Shown here: piece by piece, positions 60,151 through 64,000 of the stretch
How the letters are laid out: the number at the start of each line of letters is the position of its first letter
How positions within the stretch are numbered: the stretch's first letter is position 1
Assembly (NCBI GenBank): GCA_902729315.2
Contig: LR746268.1
Coordinates: 3,031,501 to 3,095,500, forward strand
Reading direction: 5' to 3'
DNA length: 64,000 bases
Origin: Spirodela intermedia
Lineage: Eukaryota; Streptophyta; Magnoliopsida; Alismatales; Araceae
Notes under the pieces: model-generated
What the model was told of the DNA's origin: nothing
Seen by the model: the letters and a program-made list of their open reading frames with translations, nothing else
The model's database searches: none
Program-made: the position numbers and the translations under genes

Positions 60151-63100
60151 TAATGACATGACTTAATCATGGTATAATAAATTGCACAAATTTAAAATAG
60201 ATAAAAAAAAAATTAAAAAAAATTAGAAATATTTCAGAACAATTCAATTATAATTTTTTAATAAAAGGTTCCAAAATAGTGAAAAATTTCAAAGTCAATC
60301 ACATAGATGTAAGATAATATTTGATATTATTTTATGATTTTTCTCAAAGAATTAGATTTTTTAAAATTTTTAGACAGTAATAAAGATAATTATATTTTAA
60401 AATTCACAAAAAATGAAAATTCAAGAACATACATTAGGATGACTGACGTGACTCAGTCGTTCTATATTAAATCACGCAAATATAAAATTTATAAAACTAG
60501 AAAATACGAATTTTCAAATATTTAGAAGTATTTTTAAATAAATATATCAATTATAATTCAATAAAAATTCCAAAAATAGCGGTAATTTTTCAGGTCGATC
60601 AAGGATGTAATATAATATCTGGGAATTATTCAGAATTTTTCTCAATGAATACGATTTTCTTACGAATTTTATACTAGAAAATAAAAAGGAAATATATTTA
60701 AAATTCACGAAAAAAAGGAAATAAGGGTGCAGACGTCAGGATGATGTCAGCACCCGGCAAATGCGAATCAGGCGGAAACAGAGTCCCGCCCGACGATTCT
60801 TACATAAGCGATTACAGACGACTTAATTAATCAAATTAAGATCTATAAAAGCCGGAAGAATCGTAATTGAATGAAGTATAGTTTGGTAAGTTAAAATCAC
60901 ACAAAGTATCAATAAATGAAGCATAAATTAAATTGAAAGCAGGAAAGTTCCGGCGTCGTGACGGCGATGCGTCGGCGATACACCGGAATCCTGAGCGTTC
61001 GGGAGGGTCATCGTGTAGTGTCCACGGCCTCGAAGGCTCTCCTTGGACAAAGACGACGTGGGCAATCTCTAAATCTTCTCGCGAAGTCTAGAGATCAATG
61101 AAGTGGGTCGTCGAATCGTCTCCAGCGGCTGTCACCTGGCGGAGCGGAAAAACGGCGACTTTGCGGCTCTCTGGCGGCTGTCACCCGATGGAGAGGAGCT
61201 AGATGGAGGTGGGGCGCGTGTCAGGGAGCTTCATCCTCAGGTCCGCGCAGCAAGAGGAGGCTCTTCATCGCATCTGGTACGCTCTTAGGAGGTGGCGATT
61301 GGTCTCCCGACGGATCGTCCTCTTCCTGATGATGGCTTGTTCATCGATCAATCGAAGATGATTTACTCGATGGATTCGCAATCCTTTTATCGCGAATCAT
61401 TCAGCAATTTTAGTAACAATGCTCTGCAAATCATGTTGATGAGATTTTCGCCGATGATCCAACAATTCCCGTAGCTTAATCCTTCATCGGCGATCTGCAA
61501 GAAAGTCGCGATAATCAGATAAAAATATATGAACTTTTGACTCTGGGAGGATTCGAACCCGCGTTGGTCGCCCGCCTCTTCTGAGGAAGGTGACGGGGGT
61601 TTAGTCCCACATCAGTTGTACGCTGATTTTTCGGGCGAATATATAGTAATGTTAAGTGTCAACAAAGTCCTATCTCTCGCATGTACGACCACTCCTTGCC
61701 CCATAGCCGGCTGGCCACCAGTGACGTGGAAGGGGAGTGAGTGGCGTACGCGTGCCCTATCGGTCCAACAAGCCAAGCCGCTCGAGCCCCTGCTCGCGGC
61801 TTACTCCTCGACTGCACTTCCGACCCGCTTGCGGGCCCAGCTGGCCGGCGGGTGCCCCCCCATTTTTGCAATATTTTTATTTTTATTTCTTGTTCTTCAT
61901 TTATCTCAAAAGTAAGATTGTAAAAATCGTATAAAATCACATAATTACCCAAAATTTCATGTTAATTAATTGAAAACCAAAAGTCATTCTTTAACATAAA
62001 TATAAGTCTATTTATCATGAGTTAAGGCTAAAACTATATTATTTACTAATTATTAACTCATGATAATGAAGACTTATCAATGACATCAACATCCTAATGA
62101 ATGAGATTCGGCCAGAAATAAAGTTCCACTAGACAATCTTTACATAAATAATTATAGATGATTTAACTAATCAAATTAAGATCTAAAAAATTAAAAAAAT
62201 TATAATTAAATGAAGAAGATTTTCAAAACTTGAAATCATAAAAAATCTCATTAAATTAAGTAAAAATTATGTTTAAAGTAGGAAAGGTAAAATTTCAACT
62301 TTATTGCGACAATCCCTAAAATTCTATATTTTGAAGGATTATTATGCAATGTCCACAACTTTGAAAGCTTTTCTTGGGTATAAATAAAGTGAACAATCTC
62401 TAGATCTTCTTGCAAAGTCTAAAAATTAATAAAATAAGTCCACGAATTATATCTAGTGATTGTCACTTAATGGAGTATAATCACAGCAACTTTTGAATCT
62501 CGAATGGCTATTACTTAATAGAGATAAGTTAGATGGAGGTGAGGTGCATCTTAAGGAGATTCATCTTCTAATTGTGCAATAAGAGGAGGTTATTCATCAC
62601 ATCTAGTATGCTCTCAAGAGGTGTCAACTCATGTCCTAATAGATTGTTCTTTTCCTAATAGCTATTAGTTTCTCAATCAATCAGAGATGATTTTCTCAAT
62701 ATATTTGTGATCTTTTTATCCATAATCATTTGTCAGTTAGTAACAATGTTCCGTGAATCATATAGTCAACATTTTCACTGATGATTAAGTAATTTTAACA
62801 ACTTAATCATTGACTAACGTTCTATAGAAAAATCATGATTTAGTTAAATAAAATGTAAATTTTAGCTCTAGGTAAATTCAAACATTTGCTAGTTGCCTAC
62901 CTACATGTGATAAAGTAAAATAAGTATCCAAATACCCTTCTCAAGTGAAGTCATAAGGGTATCACCTTCTTATAAACTAGGGGTATTTTAGGTATTAAAA
63001 TTATTAAAAACTTAAGAGGAAACACTAGCACAACTTCAGCGAAAATACATCTTTGCCTTGTCAATATTGTCCTCTCATATGTGTACAACCACTCCTTGCC

Positions 63101-63503
63101 CCACACTCGGCTGGCCACCGATAATGTCGAAGAGTAATGCACACATACCCCGCTAACCATTCTTTAAATGTCTATGGTGCTGCATGACTATACTCCCAAC
63201 TTGCTTGCCAACCTAGCTGGCCAACAAGTCCCCCAACTGTCTTTTGACCCACTTGAGGGCCCGGTGGGTCCCCCCTTTTTTTATAGATTTATTTTATTTT
63301 ATTTCTCTTTATTTTTATCTCAAAAATATCATTATAAAAAATAAATTCACAAAATCACATAATTAGCCTAACATTCACATTAATTGACTAGAAATTATTT
63401 TTCTAAATTTGGCACAAATATAAGTCTATTTATTATGAGTTAAGGCTTAAAAAATATTATTAAATAAACTATTAACTCATGATAATGAATACTTATTAGA
63501 TAA
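60151..63503 (-). mobile_element. fam-L LTR copy 12 (old), interrupted by copy 13
   Basis: LTR sequence runs from ATGACATGACTTAATCATGG (60151) to 60443 and resumes at 62085, ending ATGATAATGAATACTTATTA near 63503. The two parts join as one LTR when copy 13 and one target repeat are removed. Heavy CpG loss and indels show age. Confidence 0.82.
60444..62079 (-). mobile_element. fam-L solo LTR copy 13, youngest looking, nested in copy 12
   Basis: Plus-strand ends are TGACGTGACTCAGTCGTTC and TAATGAAGACTTATCA, with the perfect duplication ATGAC (60439-60443 and 62080-62084). It is 1636 bp. The middle (60950-61350) keeps CpGs that are TG or CA in other copies (GGCGATGCGTCGGCGATACA). It carries the family TATA-like ATATATAG and a GATTCGAACCC stretch (B-box-like on the other strand). 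Confidence 0.95.
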
Positions 63504-64000
63504 TTTTAGATTACATCATAATTGTTGAGAGATTATTAGATAAAATTGGCAAGAAGTTCAATGTAAAAGGAAGGAAGTTCTCTAGAGGATACAAAAATTA
63601 GAAGATTTCAAGATTTTACAAGTTTTCTCAAGTTGAGATCACTCTGAATGACAAACACACACAAATAGAGTAACATCCGCCAATTACAACTTTAATTCTT
63701 CTTTTCATAGCACTTTATTTTTTATCTTCCTTAATCCTTCATTTGGATGACATGCAGAAAATGAATTTAAGGCTTTCAATCTATTTTTTTACTACTTTTT
63801 AAATAATTTCACATACATTTTTGATACTCTATTTTTTAGTGAAAAAAAGAGCAGTAAACAGTCTTTTCAAATTAGATATCTATTTTTATTTGATTTCATT
63901 TTCATTTTAGCTTATTTCTTCATCAAGTGACAAGTAAAAGATGAGATTTAGCATTTTAATTCCAAGTTTTAATCACTTTTAATCACTCTAAATTCCAAGT
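63504..64000. other. AT-rich spacer, no gene
   Basis: No LTR homology, motif or ORF of note up to the window end. Confidence 0.4.

Noticed and set aside
1-64000. CRISPR arrays, bacterial operons, plasmid or phage features
   Set aside because: Spliced genes, poly(A) retroposons and plant LTR elements show a plant nuclear sequence; no spaced short repeats of CRISPR type were seen.

Overview
This is nuclear DNA from a flowering plant. Three things point that way: intron-containing plant gene families (an EF-hand ATP-Mg/phosphate carrier and two SURNod19-type genes), a nuclear copy of mitochondrial nad5 with its group II intron, and dense nested LTR retrotransposons. The GC-rich, G/C-ending codons of the genes against AT-rich repeats suggest a monocot, but the species cannot be named from the sequence.

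Layout. 1-177: the last codons of an unrecognised gene. 178-5800: AT-rich spacer and a solo LTR. 6316-8978 (minus): a four-exon mitochondrial carrier gene. 9661-12597: SURNod19-A (minus, four exons, complete). 12598-19230: an LTR split by two insertions, one of them carrying a nad5 NUMT. 19236-27159: a decayed Ty1-copia element on the minus strand, with a five-fold tandem amplification of part of its reverse transcriptase, then unclassified repeats. 27160-36957: an old LTR holding a 6.2 kb Ty1-copia element (itself holding another LTR) and a further LTR. 37980-46252: three well-preserved LTRs and two SINEs derived from 5S rRNA. 46690-50705: a second copy of the SURNod19 locus with its copia flank; this copy (SURNod19-B) has lost its 3' end. 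50706-64000: more LTRs, including two LTR-internal-LTR units without coding capacity and a young LTR nested in an old one.

The dominant element is one LTR family, about 1.64 kb, called fam-L here. It runs from TGATAAGTC to about AAGTCACGTCA and usually makes 5-bp target duplications. At least a dozen copies are visible, most of them solo LTRs. A purine tract next to the LTR in two places gives the sense direction (plus strand = TGATAAG at the left). No coding internal region is seen, so its proteins must come from elsewhere.

The genes do not form a pathway. The most informative structures are the 36.7-kb-apart locus duplication with its insertion history, the NUMT that keeps codons of the unedited type, the 5S-derived SINEs with target duplications, and the tandemly amplified reverse-transcriptase segment. 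All coordinates were read by eye. Exon borders of the three genes are supported by frame, splice sites and cross-comparison; borders of old repeats are approximate.
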